A stretch of 63,778 bases of DNA from Plebeiibacterium sediminum (GCF_026013605.1 NZ_JAPDPJ010000036.1:1-63778), one strand, 5' to 3'; positions 37,876 to 48,416 are shown, counted from the first letter of the stretch. Program-made: numbers and translations. The notes: generated by a model not told the origin, from the sequence alone.

Positions 37876-38700
37876 TTATCTTCTGTAACGTTTTGTTCTA
37901 CCCCTTGAAGGTCGTTTTATCTTTTTATTGGAGACCTTGTAAAGGCTTCTTGTTCTCAAGTAAGCTTTTCTATTGTATTTCGGTGAGTTTTTCCATCTTG
38001 AATCACTAAATAAGTAACTAACACCTATTGTTCCAACATAGAAAAAGTCATTACTGTCAGTTTGAACTACAGTTCCATCAGCCATGTACCAAACATCATG
38101 GGCATCAACACGGTCATTAAAAGAAAATGAACCAATAAATTCAGCATTAATACTTAAGCGAGAAGTATAAAAAATACTAACTCCACCACCCATTGAAAAT
38201 GTAGGAGCCATTTCACTTACTTCTCTCCAAACAGAACCTTCAGGATTACCACTTCCAGCTCCCCAATATTCTGTTGAAGAAAACTGCATGACACCCATTT
38301 GACCAATAATATATGGGCTTACTCTTCTTTGCTTAAAAAGACCATAGGCTAAATCTAAAGGTCTAAATGTAGCTCCAACATTAAAATGAATGTAAGTGTT
38401 GTCAAATGTTGCATAGGCAGTATTAAGACCAGGTAAAAGTTGTGTACCTTGCATGGAACCATAACTTAAATCAACTCTACCATTAATATAGGAGCTTAAT
38501 TCTTTTTCAGCAGCTACACCCAAAGTATATTTAGTTCTTTTTTCTGAAACTAAATCACCATAGAACATATTAAAACCAACCTTAGGTTGAATTTTAAGTC
38601 CCTCAAGAAACTGATTTCTTTTGTAATATTGACCAAAAGATGAAACAGTTGTAAATAATATGATGCTAGCAAAAAGTGCCTTTTTAAGGTATTGTTGCAT
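37876..38700 (-). CDS. outer-membrane beta-barrel protein with basic C-terminal tail
   Basis: A 274-residue protein with a signal peptide (about 1-23) and a string of barrel strands (KVGFNMFYGDL, YIHFNVGATF, SPYIIGQMGVM, FSMGGGVSIFY, FYVGTIGVSYLF). After the last strand, the final 40 or so residues are rich in Lys and Arg (RPSRGRTKRYRR at the very end), unusual for a barrel, which normally ends on an aromatic residue. The barrel is probably in the outer membrane and the tail in the periplasm. Function unknown; the PorT/OmpA-like barrel group is the nearest comparison. Confidence 0.75.
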   Translation of the reverse strand: MQQYLKKALFASIILFTTVSSFGQYYKRNQFLEGLKIQPKVGFNMFYGDLVSEKRTKYTLGVAAEKELSSYINGRVDLSYGSMQGTQLLPGLNTAYATFDNTYIHFNVGATFRPLDLAYGLFKQRRVSPYIIGQMGVMQFSSTEYWGAGSGNPEGSVWREVSEMAPTFSMGGGVSIFYTSRLSINAEFIGSFSFNDRVDAHDVWYMADGTVVQTDSNDFFYVGTIGVSYLFSDSRWKNSPKYNRKAYLRTRSLYKVSNKKIKRPSRGRTKRYRR

Positions 38701-39024
38701 TTAGATTAGTTTATTGAACAAGTTTATTACGTATAAAAATGATAAAAAAAATGAAATAAATAAACAATTTCTGTAAATATATTTATGACATCTAACCTAA
38801 ATAAATATGTTTATTGTGGTTGCAAATGGTTTATTAACAGAATATTTAGTAATTTCTTAGCTTATCATTGATAATTAATTACTCCAGATTCTACTTCTAG
38901 AATATTGTATGCAAAAATAGAATTTAATATCTTTTTGCAGCTTATAAATATTATATTTTTTGATATTATTTCATTAATCTTCAAATTTATCAGGGCAACG
39001 TATCTTTTTTTTACTTAAATAATA
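38701..39024. other. AT-rich intergenic region, no gene
   Basis: 324 bases upstream of the barrel gene on its strand and downstream of the acyl-CoA ligase. I see no open frame of note, no convincing hairpin terminator and no clear TAnnTTTG box. The barrel gene's promoter should be here. Confidence 0.6.
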
Positions 39025-40995
39025 TCATTGTATTAGTTTTTTAAGGTTGGTTAGGTTGTTTGTGTTGGCTATGTTTTTGCCTTCTGAGCTATAACAAATA
39101 TCAATTTCCTTTCTGAATAATTGGGTTACATTATCACGAACCATTTTCATTGTGCTGTTAATTAATTTATTTTGTTCTGAAAATGGTTCAAAAGCAATAG
39201 CAAAGGTTGACGGCAGCCAGCGTTGAGGAAAATGATTTTCAAATTTTCCACCAATTTTGAATTCCTTAATTTCTTTATCTATTTGAGATATGATTTTTTG
39301 CATTTCGAGTTCTGAATCTTCAGTTATTAGAGATTTAGCTTTATTAATATTGGGTACAATAATGGCAATAGTATAAGCGTTTTGATTGTTGTATAACATG
39401 ATTTGATCTATACTCTGGCAATGATCTAGGATAGCTTCTTCAATTTCCTCGGGGCTATATTTTTCTCCATCAGAACCGATTAATAAACTTTTAAACCGTC
39501 CTTTTACGTATAAAAAATCATCTTTATCTAAATAACCAAGATCACCAGTATAAAGCCAATTATTTTTTATTGTTTCTTTGGTAGCTTCTTCATTTTTCCA
39601 GTAGCCCTTCATTACATTTTCTCCCTTTATAACAATTTCTCCTTGTTGTAACGGTTTTAATGGATAACCATTGGAATCACATATCTTAATTTCCAGGTTA
39701 TTTACCACCTTACCGGATGAACCTAGCTTATGAAACTTGGGAGTGTTTGCAGAAATTATTGGTGATGCCTCACTGAGACCATACCCTTGATACATTGGAA
39801 TGTCAATAGCATAAAAGAATTGTTGTAAATCAATGTCAAGTAATGCGCCTCCTCCAATGAAATACTTTAAATTTCCGCCAAATCCTTCTTTTATTTTTTT
39901 GAAAATCATTTTCTTGAATAACAGGACTAAAGGGAATGTAAGTTTTTTGATTCCCATTCCTCTGTTAAAACCTATTCCATTATACCACATTGAAGTCTTT
40001 AGTGCGACCTTAAATAAAGCATTAATAAAAGCCCCTTGTTGTTCAATGTTCTTTTCAATACTCTTTTTTAAATTTTTAGCTAATGCGGGAACACTCATAA
40101 GTACATGTGGTTTTACTTCTTTAATATTTATCGAAATATTTTTAAGTGTTTCTAATGTCGTTTTTCCTGTTTGAACAGATGCTATACTAGCGCCTTTTAA
40201 CATGAATGCATATAAGGATGCGGTGTGAGCAAATGCATGATCCCATGGAAGAAAGGCAAGCGTTTTATAATAAGAAGGGATGTTAATATAACTAAAGGCT
40301 TGTTCTACATTAGCGGTATAATTTCTGTGCGTTAGCATAATGCCTTTGGGCTGAGAAGTAGTTCCTGAAGTATATGTAATTGTAGCAATGTCATCGGGTA
40401 AAACTTTATCAGCCATTGCATCAAAAGCCAGTGGAGTTTCATTTAAAGATATTTTTCCCTTATTTAATAATTCCTCAATATATAATTCATTTTTTTCATA
40501 TCGATCACAAGGATCGAGAATTATTATCTTTTTTAAAGCAGGTAAGTTATGCTTAATTTCTCTTATTTTTTGTAACTGATTTTTAGAAACGATAATGAAT
40601 TTACTTTCGGAATGTATTAATCTAAACTCAAGTTCATTTTTGGCTTCTAACTTTATGGACAAGGGAACAGTTATGGCTCTGTTACATAAAACTGCAAGTT
40701 CGCTAATGAGCCAAAGGTTTCTACCTTCAGATAACAGTGCAACTTTGTCACCTTCAGAAATGCCTATTGAAGTTAATCCTAAAGCAAGTTTTTTTACCTG
40801 ATCTAAAGTTTCTGAATAAGTAATTGAAGTATACTTATTAGTCTGTTTTTCCCAAAGAAGTGGATTGTTGGGAAAAGTATTCACTCGATTAAAAAAAAAC
40901 TTACGATTGATTTCATGACAATAAATTTGAGTGTATATACAAAGATACTGTAATATCCTTTGAAATAGAAGTGTACGAAAATGAACACGATTCAT
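39025..40995 (-). CDS. long-chain acyl-CoA synthetase (AMP-forming)
   Basis: A 656-residue member of the ANL adenylating superfamily. Motif A3, TITYTSGTTSQPKGI, binds ATP; QGYGLSEASP is motif A5; YTGDLGYLDKDDFLYVKGR (A7/A8) carries the Asp and the hinge; and the C-terminal Lys region has GEKYSPEEIEE. The family activates fatty acids as CoA thioesters. It is cytosolic or membrane-associated. The first 30 residues are basic and hydrophobic and a little unusual; a downstream start cannot be excluded. Single gene. Confidence 0.88.
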   Translation of the reverse strand: MNRVHFRTLLFQRILQYLCIYTQIYCHEINRKFFFNRVNTFPNNPLLWEKQTNKYTSITYSETLDQVKKLALGLTSIGISEGDKVALLSEGRNLWLISELAVLCNRAITVPLSIKLEAKNELEFRLIHSESKFIIVSKNQLQKIREIKHNLPALKKIIILDPCDRYEKNELYIEELLNKGKISLNETPLAFDAMADKVLPDDIATITYTSGTTSQPKGIMLTHRNYTANVEQAFSYINIPSYYKTLAFLPWDHAFAHTASLYAFMLKGASIASVQTGKTTLETLKNISINIKEVKPHVLMSVPALAKNLKKSIEKNIEQQGAFINALFKVALKTSMWYNGIGFNRGMGIKKLTFPLVLLFKKMIFKKIKEGFGGNLKYFIGGGALLDIDLQQFFYAIDIPMYQGYGLSEASPIISANTPKFHKLGSSGKVVNNLEIKICDSNGYPLKPLQQGEIVIKGENVMKGYWKNEEATKETIKNNWLYTGDLGYLDKDDFLYVKGRFKSLLIGSDGEKYSPEEIEEAILDHCQSIDQIMLYNNQNAYTIAIIVPNINKAKSLITEDSELEMQKIISQIDKEIKEFKIGGKFENHFPQRWLPSTFAIAFEPFSEQNKLINSTMKMVRDNVTQLFRKEIDICYSSEGKNIANTNNLTNLKKLIQ

Positions 40996-41145
40996 CTGTT
41001 TCTGAACACTTAATAAAATATGAAACTGGTATTATTAGTGTGTAAGTGTCATAAAATGAAGATGAAACGTATTTTGGTATGAGTCTTGAAAAGTAGCTGA
41101 TGTTCCTATATTGGTTATTAGAGCTATTAACGAAATTATAAACAG

Positions 41146-42495
41146 ATGAAGAAACTATTATTTACCTTATGTACAGTTATTGTATGTAGCGGATTATTTG
41201 CGGAATCAAGAAGTGAAATGGAAACTAATACAAATAAAGAGGATAGTATTGCTTGTTTAAAGCATTATTCTATTTATGTATTAAACCTAAAAAAGAAAAT
41301 GTATGATTATACTCTGGAGTCATGGAATTACATGTTTAAAAATTGTCCGGATGCTGGTGTAAGGATATATGCAGATGGTTTAAAACTGTATGAACATTAT
41401 TATAAAGTAGCACAAACGTCAGAACGTCAATCTGAAGTTGTAGATACGATTATGATGATTTATGATCAGAGAATCAAATATTTTGGTACTCATCCCAAAT
41501 ATCCTGAAGGTTGGGTAAGAGGTAGAAAAGCTTTAGATCTGGTTAAGTATAAAAGAGGAAACAGAGAGGCAATGATGCAGGCCTACAAAGAATTTAAAGC
41601 ATCCTTTGAACTTTTAGGGAATAAATCTGAAGATGTTGTGTTGTTTAATTATTTAAAAACATCGTCGGTATTGTTTGAAGAAGGAGAGCTTGATGCCATG
41701 CAATTTTTTAGTGATTATTTAACGATTTCAACAGTGCTGGATGTACAGATAGCTAAAGCGGTAGGTGACTCCAAAGAGCGAAAGGGATCCGTAAGAGAGA
41801 GTTGTGATGAATTATTGGTGAAAAGTGGAGCAGGAGATTGTGATTTAATTCAACCGTTTTTAAATGACCAGTTTACTGCTGATCAGGAGAATATTCAGAA
41901 TGTAAGTAGGATTGTGAAATTGTTAGATCACTTAGGATGTACAGAGTCAGCATTGTATTATACAGCAGTAGAGACTAATTATGCATTAAACCCATCAAGT
42001 AGTGCAGCACACGAACTGGCAAAAATGTATGTAAAAAAACAAGCATTTGACAAGGCTAAAGAGTTTTATCAAAAAGCAATTGAAAATTGTAGCATTGATG
42101 ACGAAAGATCAGAACTGTATTATGAGCTTGCTGTATTAGATTTTGCTCATTTCGAGGATTATAAACAAGCTCGTGATTTAGCAAAAAAGGCGATAAGTAC
42201 AAGAGGAGATTGGGGAAAACCTTATATACTAATTGGAAATATATATGCTGCAGAAAGTAAAAAATATGGAAAGAATGATTTTGAACACTCAACGGTATAT
42301 TGGATTGCCTTGGATAAATATCAAAAAGCAAAATCCATAGATAAATCTTGTGAAGAAGAAGCTGATAAGCAAATTACACTTTACTCACAATATCTTCCGG
42401 ATAAAGAAACCGGTTTCTTTCATGGTTTAACAGAAGGGGATCAATATACCATTGAATCCTGGATTAATGAAACAACAAAAGTAAGATTTAGATAA
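41146..42495 (+). CDS. exported TPR-repeat protein of unknown function
   Basis: A 449-residue protein with a signal peptide (about 1-19) and helical repeats of tetratricopeptide type, clearest at about 310-410 (ELAKMYVKKQAFDKAKEFYQ; ELAVLDFAHFEDYKQARDLA; ILIGNIYAAESKKY). Such proteins scaffold assemblies in the periplasm. I do not recognise a named family. It is monocistronic and convergent with rubrerythrin across a shared terminator. Confidence 0.75.
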   Translation: MKKLLFTLCTVIVCSGLFAESRSEMETNTNKEDSIACLKHYSIYVLNLKKKMYDYTLESWNYMFKNCPDAGVRIYADGLKLYEHYYKVAQTSERQSEVVDTIMMIYDQRIKYFGTHPKYPEGWVRGRKALDLVKYKRGNREAMMQAYKEFKASFELLGNKSEDVVLFNYLKTSSVLFEEGELDAMQFFSDYLTISTVLDVQIAKAVGDSKERKGSVRESCDELLVKSGAGDCDLIQPFLNDQFTADQENIQNVSRIVKLLDHLGCTESALYYTAVETNYALNPSSSAAHELAKMYVKKQAFDKAKEFYQKAIENCSIDDERSELYYELAVLDFAHFEDYKQARDLAKKAISTRGDWGKPYILIGNIYAAESKKYGKNDFEHSTVYWIALDKYQKAKSIDKSCEEEADKQITLYSQYLPDKETGFFHGLTEGDQYTIESWINETTKVRFR

Positions 42496-42500
42496 AGTAA

Positions 42501-42528
42501 AAAAGGTTCCCATTGGGAACCTTTTTTT
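42501..42528. terminator. bidirectional terminator between TPR gene and rubrerythrin
   Basis: AAAAGGTTCCC (42501-42511) pairs with GGGAACCTTTT (42515-42525) around a three-base loop, with A and T runs on both sides. Confidence 0.9.
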
Positions 42529-42529
42529 A

Positions 42530-43105
42530 TTAATAATTTGTTTCTTTAATTTCAAAGTAAGATTGCGGGTGTAAACAAGCCGGACAGTTTTTAAGTGCTT
42601 TAGTACCTTCGTGTAAATAACCACAGTTTCTGCATTTCCAAACTACTTTTCCTTCTCTTTCAAAAACTTTACCGCTCTCTAAATTATCATAAAGTGTACG
42701 ATAACGATTTTCGTGAGCTTCCTCAACTTTTGCAATTAATTTAAAGGCAACAGCTACTTCTTTAAATCCTTCTTCCTCTGCAATTTTTGCAAATTCAGGA
42801 TATAATTCAGTCCACTCTTCATTTTCACCATCAGCAGAAGCTTTTAAGTTTTCAAGAGTAGTACCAATTTTTCCTGCAGGGTATGAAGCTGTGATTTCTA
42901 CCATGCCTCCTTCAAGAAATTTGAAAAAACGCTTAGCATGCTCTTTTTCATTTTCTGCTGTCTCTTCAAAAATGGCTGCAATTTGCTCTAAACCTTCTTT
43001 TTTTGCTTGTTTAGCAAAATAATTATATCTCATTCTTGCCTGAGACTCACCGGCAAAAGCCTTAAGTAAATTTTGTTCTGTTTTTGTTCCTTTTAAACTA
43101 TTCAT
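42530..43105 (-). CDS. rbr: rubrerythrin
   Basis: A 191-residue non-heme iron peroxidase that reduces H2O2 in the cytosol of anaerobic or microaerophilic bacteria. The N-terminal ferritin-like four-helix bundle carries the di-iron ligands (E in [38 protein letters not shown]), and the C-terminal rubredoxin domain has WKCRNCGY and NCPAC for the Fe(SCys)4 centre. Complete and canonical. It adds to the peroxide-defence genes of this window. Confidence 0.97.
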   Translation of the reverse strand: MNSLKGTKTEQNLLKAFAGESQARMRYNYFAKQAKKEGLEQIAAIFEETAENEKEHAKRFFKFLEGGMVEITASYPAGKIGTTLENLKASADGENEEWTELYPEFAKIAEEEGFKEVAVAFKLIAKVEEAHENRYRTLYDNLESGKVFEREGKVVWKCRNCGYLHEGTKALKNCPACLHPQSYFEIKETNY

Positions 43106-43216
43106 GATTAATCTATTTGTTTATTTTGCTTATTCTAACAAAGGATTTGAAGATACGAAAAATATAGTTTTGTAAAGGAGAGAAAGGGTAATTTAGATTG
43201 GTTATGATTAATAAAA

Positions 43217-43245
43217 AAAAGGAGCCTGAATCAGACTCCTTTTCA
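43217..43245 (-). terminator. terminator after dnaN
   Basis: AAAAGGAGCCTGA (43217-43229) pairs with TCAGACTCCTTTT (43231-43243) with one mismatch. On the minus strand it is followed by a U run. Confidence 0.8.
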
Positions 43246-43264
43246 TAAATATTTTATAGTGTTA

Positions 43265-44392
43265 TTATGCGTTAATCATCATAGGCATCAATAACATCAA
43301 TTCATCTTCTGGTCCATCTTTTTCTAATGGTAAGAAAATACCTGCTCTTGCAGGATCAGCTAACTCCATAACTACTTCTTCCGAAGAAATGTTATCTAAG
43401 ATTTCTGCAAGGAAAGCTGATTTAAATCCAATTTCAATAGCTTCACCGTCATATTGGCAACTTAATTTTTCGTATGCAGATATAGAGAAATCTATATCCT
43501 GAGCAGACACCATTAACTCATCACCATCGATAGATAATTTAACTAAGTTACTTGCCTGATTTGAGAATAATGAAACTCGACCTAAAGTATTAACTACATC
43601 CTGACGGTTGATGATAATTTTGTTAGGGTTATCCTGCGGAATAACAGCATTATAACTTGGGTAATTTCCTTCAACTAAACGACAAACTAACCTGTGATTT
43701 TCCATTTGGAAGAAAGCATTTTTGTCGTCAAACTCAATACTAATATCGCCATCTTCTTTTACAAGAACATTCTTCAGGAATGAAGCTGGTTTTTTAGGTA
43801 ATATGAATGATGAAGAAAATTCTGTTGTAGCATCAGTTCTCTGGTAACGTACCAATTTGTGAGAATCACTTGCAACAAAAGTTAAATTTTCAGGAGACAT
43901 TTCTATAAGAATTCCATTCATTACCGGACGAAGTTCATCATCAGCTGTGGCAAATAATGTTTTGTTAATTCCTGATAAAACAAGCGATGCAGGTAATTGC
44001 AGTCTTGAAGCTTTATCTGCATCAATTTGTGGAATTTCTGGAAATTCATCTCCGCTTAATCCAACAACACTAAATTTACCTTTATCTGTAATAATATTTA
44101 CAGCTCTGGTATCAAGAGCAATATCAATTGTAATAGGTTGTTCAGGGAATTTCTTTAATGTTTCAAGTAAAATCTTTGCTGGTAGAGCAATGGCTCCGTC
44201 ACCTTCAGTATTATCAAGATTCATGGAAGTCACCATAGTGGATTCTAAATCAGAAGCAGTAATGGTTAATTTACCGTTTTCTAATTCAAATAAGATATTT
44301 TCCAGAATTGGAATAGTGCTCTTACTACTTACAACTCGACTTACTGCCTGCAAATGATAAAGGAGTTCAGAACTTGAAACTACAAATTTCAT
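43265..44392 (-). CDS. dnaN: DNA polymerase III subunit beta (sliding clamp)
   Basis: A 375-residue clamp subunit with three repeated domains, starting MKFVVSSSELLYHLQAV and ending with the LMPMMIN C-terminal segment that shapes the partner-binding pocket. It encircles DNA and tethers polymerase and repair enzymes. No dnaA or recF is adjacent, so this is not the standard origin cluster. A minus-strand TAATTTTG box at 44467-44474 is a possible -7 element. Confidence 0.97.
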   Translation of the reverse strand: MKFVVSSSELLYHLQAVSRVVSSKSTIPILENILFELENGKLTITASDLESTMVTSMNLDNTEGDGAIALPAKILLETLKKFPEQPITIDIALDTRAVNIITDKGKFSVVGLSGDEFPEIPQIDADKASRLQLPASLVLSGINKTLFATADDELRPVMNGILIEMSPENLTFVASDSHKLVRYQRTDATTEFSSSFILPKKPASFLKNVLVKEDGDISIEFDDKNAFFQMENHRLVCRLVEGNYPSYNAVIPQDNPNKIIINRQDVVNTLGRVSLFSNQASNLVKLSIDGDELMVSAQDIDFSISAYEKLSCQYDGEAIEIGFKSAFLAEILDNISSEEVVMELADPARAGIFLPLEKDGPEDELMLLMPMMINA

Positions 44393-44595
44393 TGTATTAT
44401 AATTTAAAAATTTACTTATCTTTTTATCTTAATCTTGGTAATAATAAGCTAAATCTTTGATTAAACCAAAATTATAAAACTGTAGTTATTACAAATTAAT
44501 TAACATGGTTAATAATCAAAACTTTGCATTACCAAATATATCAAAAAAAGTATTGCAAAATATATAGTTCTTTGCATAAAATTATCAAATCACTT

Positions 44596-46302
44596 TTATT
44601 TTGTGTAGGTTATTTTTCTATACATAAAAACGATGAGTGCTAATATGAAAATAAAAGCCAATGGAAGTAGCATATTGATCAATTTCCATTTGAATGATTC
44701 ATTAGAAACTTTGTTTTTATCCAATAGTCTTAGCGTATAACTTCTTGCTCTTAAATTCATCCATCCTTCATCATCGCACAGATAATTAACAGCATTCAGG
44801 ATGAAGTCTTTATTTCCAAAATTTTCTTTAGTCAGTTCATCGTATCCTAAAGGTAAAACTTGTGGATTGGTACTTTTAAAACGCACCTTATTTTTAATGA
44901 TATCACCATCAGCTACCACAATAATTTTAGTTGGTGTACTTTCAGATTTTACATCCTGAGGCTTTATATTTATTTCCTTTGGAATCATTCTGTTCTGAAA
45001 TACAGAAGGGAATACGCCTTCTTCAACAACAGCAACCGGTAAATACGATTGATTAAAATCTTGTTGTTTAGGTTTTTCATTCACAAAATTAAGAGATACA
45101 AATACAGGAACCTGATCTGATTTGGTATATTTTGAAGTACGTAAAAGAAAATCTCTTTTCAAAGGTAGTTGAGGGTTAACTGTATCTATTGAACTTACAA
45201 ATTCGCCCTTTACAACATTTAGATTTTTAGAAATGCTATGTTGTGGTTGTGGAATAAGCAAGGGATTGTATAACCATGGAGCAGGAACAATTTTAGGTTT
45301 GTTTCCATCCGCTACTGTAATTGGAATCATAGATGCCTGGACATCTTGCAATAATACAGGATTGATACGTACTCCATATTTGAATAGCTGATCGTCGATG
45401 TTTAAATCGCTTAATAGGCCAATTGTTTCAGAGGTTTTTCTTAAACTATCTACAGTTATATTAACGGCATCAACAAGCCAAAGAACTTTTCCTCCATTCA
45501 TCAAATACTGGTCAATGATAAACTTATCACTCTCTGAAAACTTCTTTTGAGGTTTTGCAATGATGATGGCTTTGTAAGGATTTAATATATTGGGATCAGT
45601 CCCTAAAACACCCCGATCAACCTGATAATATTGCGAAAGATGATCGGTAATGTCTAAAACATCCAACTCATCTAATTCTCCATGCCCCTCAAGGAATGCT
45701 ATTTTTATTTTTTCATTTATGGTTAGCCTTTTAACAGCATCGGTGAATTTGTATTCTAAGCTTTCAATAGATTTATTAAGATTCTCAGCTCCTGAAAATC
45801 CGGTTATATTATCTAAAAGATTAATGGGTAACTGATAATCTCGATAAGTTACAATGGCGTATGGATAAACGTATGATGTTGTTTTACGTCCATCTTCCTG
45901 AGTTTCAAAAACAGACTGAGGACTTAGTCCTAACTTCTTGAATTCTTCCTGTATTTGTTTTTTCTCCTTAACGGATCCGGATGAGGGATCGGTAAAAGAA
46001 TAACTTAAATTATTGCCTGCATAAACGTTTAATTCGTTCAATAATTCATATGTGGCTTGCGATAGTTTCTTAAAGCCAACATTTAAATCACCTTCAAGAA
46101 AAACATCAATCTTAATATCTTCATCTAAATCTTCAAATAAATCTTTAGTGTTTTCTGATAAAGAATATCTTTTTTCACTCGTTAAATCAATCCTGAAAAA
46201 CCAGTCGGACGCAATGTAATTGATGCCTATAACCAGAATGACAAGTATAATGGATTGGCGTAGTATTTTTTGTTTGATATTTTTTGACATAATATTTACC
46301 AC
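44596..46302 (-). CDS. gldG: gliding motility-associated ABC transporter substrate-binding protein GldG
   Basis: A 568-residue protein with an N-terminal membrane helix (about 17-33), a long periplasmic part with the ABC-type unknown transport system fold (DWFFRIDLTSEKRYSLS, LEGHGELDELD) and a C-terminal helix (about 543-562). GldG works with GldF and the ATPase GldA in Bacteroidota gliding. An ATG at 46290 (MSKNIKQ) avoids the seven-base overlap with gldF and may be the true start. gldA is not next to it. Confidence 0.92.
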   Translation of the reverse strand: MVNIMSKNIKQKILRQSIILVILVIGINYIASDWFFRIDLTSEKRYSLSENTKDLFEDLDEDIKIDVFLEGDLNVGFKKLSQATYELLNELNVYAGNNLSYSFTDPSSGSVKEKKQIQEEFKKLGLSPQSVFETQEDGRKTTSYVYPYAIVTYRDYQLPINLLDNITGFSGAENLNKSIESLEYKFTDAVKRLTINEKIKIAFLEGHGELDELDVLDITDHLSQYYQVDRGVLGTDPNILNPYKAIIIAKPQKKFSESDKFIIDQYLMNGGKVLWLVDAVNITVDSLRKTSETIGLLSDLNIDDQLFKYGVRINPVLLQDVQASMIPITVADGNKPKIVPAPWLYNPLLIPQPQHSISKNLNVVKGEFVSSIDTVNPQLPLKRDFLLRTSKYTKSDQVPVFVSLNFVNEKPKQQDFNQSYLPVAVVEEGVFPSVFQNRMIPKEINIKPQDVKSESTPTKIIVVADGDIIKNKVRFKSTNPQVLPLGYDELTKENFGNKDFILNAVNYLCDDEGWMNLRARSYTLRLLDKNKVSNESFKWKLINMLLPLAFIFILALIVFMYRKITYTK

Positions 46303-47027
46303 TTTTTACTGATTAGTGTTAATCGTGTAGCATAAGTAATGATGGATATGGTACTCAAAAAATAGATGATGTCTCTTGAGTCAATTACACCTCTGCTTAT
46401 GGATTGATAATGATCATCAATACCCATAAATACGATTGTATTTTTTATTTGATTGGATTCAAATACTTGAGAAAGTGCTTCGAAGCCATAATAAAATACG
46501 AAACAAAGCATTACTGCCAGTACAAAGCTTACAATCTGGTTATCGGTAAGAGAGGAACAAAAAGTGCCGATGCTAACGTAAATTGCAGCAAGAAAGAAAA
46601 GACCAATGAATGATCCCCAGGTTCCACCATAATCGATATTTCCTACAGGATTACCCAGTTGAACTACTGAGTAGAAATAAATCATAGTGGGTAAGAGACT
46701 GATAACAACAAGCGTTACACCTGCCAAATATTTAGCTAATACCACCTGAAGTTCTGTTAGTGGTCTGGTATATAATAGTTCAATAGTTCCGGTTCTTTTT
46801 TCTTCAGCAAAAAGTCGCATGGTAACAGCCGGAACCAGGAATAAATATAACCAGGGTGCCAAATAAAAAAGCGATTCCAGGGTTGCATATCCTCCATATA
46901 AAATGTTCATTTCCCCGGGTATTACCCACAAAAATAAACCTGTAATTATAATGAATACGCCAATTACCAAATATCCTGTTAAGCTACTAAAAAATGAGGC
47001 TATTTCTTTTTTGTATAAACTCCACAT
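46296..47027 (-). CDS. gldF: gliding motility-associated ABC transporter permease GldF
   Basis: A 243-residue permease with about six membrane helices, starting MWSLYKKEIASFFSSLTGY. The MRLFAEEKRTGTIELLYTRPL segment is typical of ABC-2-type permeases. It partners GldG (overlapping or adjacent downstream) and a GldA ATPase encoded elsewhere. It lies 30 bases after lpxB on the same strand, so probably one transcript. Confidence 0.93.
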   Translation of the reverse strand: MWSLYKKEIASFFSSLTGYLVIGVFIIITGLFLWVIPGEMNILYGGYATLESLFYLAPWLYLFLVPAVTMRLFAEEKRTGTIELLYTRPLTELQVVLAKYLAGVTLVVISLLPTMIYFYSVVQLGNPVGNIDYGGTWGSFIGLFFLAAIYVSIGTFCSSLTDNQIVSFVLAVMLCFVFYYGFEALSQVFESNQIKNTIVFMGIDDHYQSISRGVIDSRDIIYFLSTISIITYATRLTLISKKW

Positions 47028-47057
47028 AAAAATGCTTTTTTTATTGTTGTTAATACA

Positions 47058-48188
47058 CTATGATCTTAGTGCTTTTACCATTAGTTTTGCTGCTCTGTCA
47101 CTAGTTCCTGGCTTTCCCATGATTTGGTGAAGCTGGTTGTAGTGATTAAAAATATTTATCCTGTAATCCTGATTATTCAATAGCTTTTCCAGTTCCAATT
47201 GAACATTGGTTTCATTTAGGTCATCCTGAATAATTTCCTTTACAGCTTCTTTGTTTACAATCAGGTTTACCAACGAAATGTACTTTACTTTTAAGATAAA
47301 ACGCTTTACAAACTTCGTAATTGTTTTTCCGCCCCACATTTTGTAACAAACTATTTGCGGACACTCTAAAAGTGCAGTTTCTAGAGTAGCAGTTCCTGAA
47401 GTTACCAAAGCTCCATGGGCTTGTTGCACAAGTTCATAAGTTTCATTAAAGATTACTTTAACCTCTTCATCTTGTATAAACGGTTTGTAATCATCAATAG
47501 TAAATGATGGAGCACCGGCAATTACAAATTGATAGTCTGGAAAATGTTTGATCATGCTGATCATAACAGGAAGTACATTGTTTAATTCCTGTTGTCGTGA
47601 TCCTGCCAATAAGGCAACTATAGGTCGGTTATCTAATTGATTTCTTTCCTTAAAAGTTTCAAGATCTTCGTTTTTATGAGGCCTGTTTTCAATGGCATCC
47701 AAAACCGGATTTCCAACATAATCAATCGGAACCTGATGTGTTTTATAAAAGTCTGTTTCAAACGGAAGTATTGTAAACATCTTGTCTACATATGCTTTTA
47801 TCTTTTTTACTCTTCCTGTATTCCATGCCCAAATTTTGGGTGATATGTAATAAAAGACTTTAATTCCTTTTTTGTGGGCAAATTCAGCCATACGTAAATT
47901 AAATCCGGGGTAATCTACCAATACCAAAACATCCGGATTATATTTCAAAAGATCAGATTTACATAGTTTAAAGTTTGCCCTGATTTTGCCAAGGTTAACT
48001 AAAACTTCTTTAATGCCCATAAAAGCAGTTTCATTGTAATGACGAACCATTTCTCCACCAACTTTTTTCATCAAATCACCTCCCCAAAATCTACAATCAA
48101 AGTCATTGTCTTCTTTAACTAATGATTTCATAAGATTTGAAGCGTGTAAATCGCCTGATGGTTCTCCTGCTATAATGTAATATTTCAT
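47058..48188 (-). CDS. lpxB: lipid-A-disaccharide synthase
   Basis: A 376-residue GT-B-fold enzyme that joins UDP-2,3-diacylglucosamine with lipid X to make the lipid A disaccharide. Visible marks: IIAGEPSGDLHASNLM at the start, FWGGDLMKKVGGE, LVDYPGFNLRMA, YYISPKIWAWN and LLAGSRQQEL. Peripheral inner-membrane. Confirms a Gram-negative envelope. First gene of a probable lpxB-gldF-gldG unit. Confidence 0.95.
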   Translation of the reverse strand: MKYYIIAGEPSGDLHASNLMKSLVKEDNDFDCRFWGGDLMKKVGGEMVRHYNETAFMGIKEVLVNLGKIRANFKLCKSDLLKYNPDVLVLVDYPGFNLRMAEFAHKKGIKVFYYISPKIWAWNTGRVKKIKAYVDKMFTILPFETDFYKTHQVPIDYVGNPVLDAIENRPHKNEDLETFKERNQLDNRPIVALLAGSRQQELNNVLPVMISMIKHFPDYQFVIAGAPSFTIDDYKPFIQDEEVKVIFNETYELVQQAHGALVTSGTATLETALLECPQIVCYKMWGGKTITKFVKRFILKVKYISLVNLIVNKEAVKEIIQDDLNETNVQLELEKLLNNQDYRINIFNHYNQLHQIMGKPGTSDRAAKLMVKALRS

Positions 48189-48416
48189 CTGCTATAATCT
48201 GATTTATTTAGTTACACGGTACAACCAAGTTTAATCATATCCTTGTGGGAAAAGATTTACTTTGACTAGTTTTAATGTAACTCAAATGCTAGTAACATAC
48301 ATAGTCAAAAATAATCTCCCGAAAGAGTGTTTTTGCATATGTAGTGTTTTTAATTTGTAGTATTTATGTTTCGACAGAGAATTGATTTCTCATTCATAAA
48401 TTTTAATAATATTGAA

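Noticed and set aside
39833-40174. 113-codon frame on the plus strand
   Set aside because: Antisense to the acyl-CoA ligase, no signal or domain.
43947-44357. 136-codon frame on the plus strand
   Set aside because: Lies wholly antisense to dnaN, a certain gene, and shows no domain.
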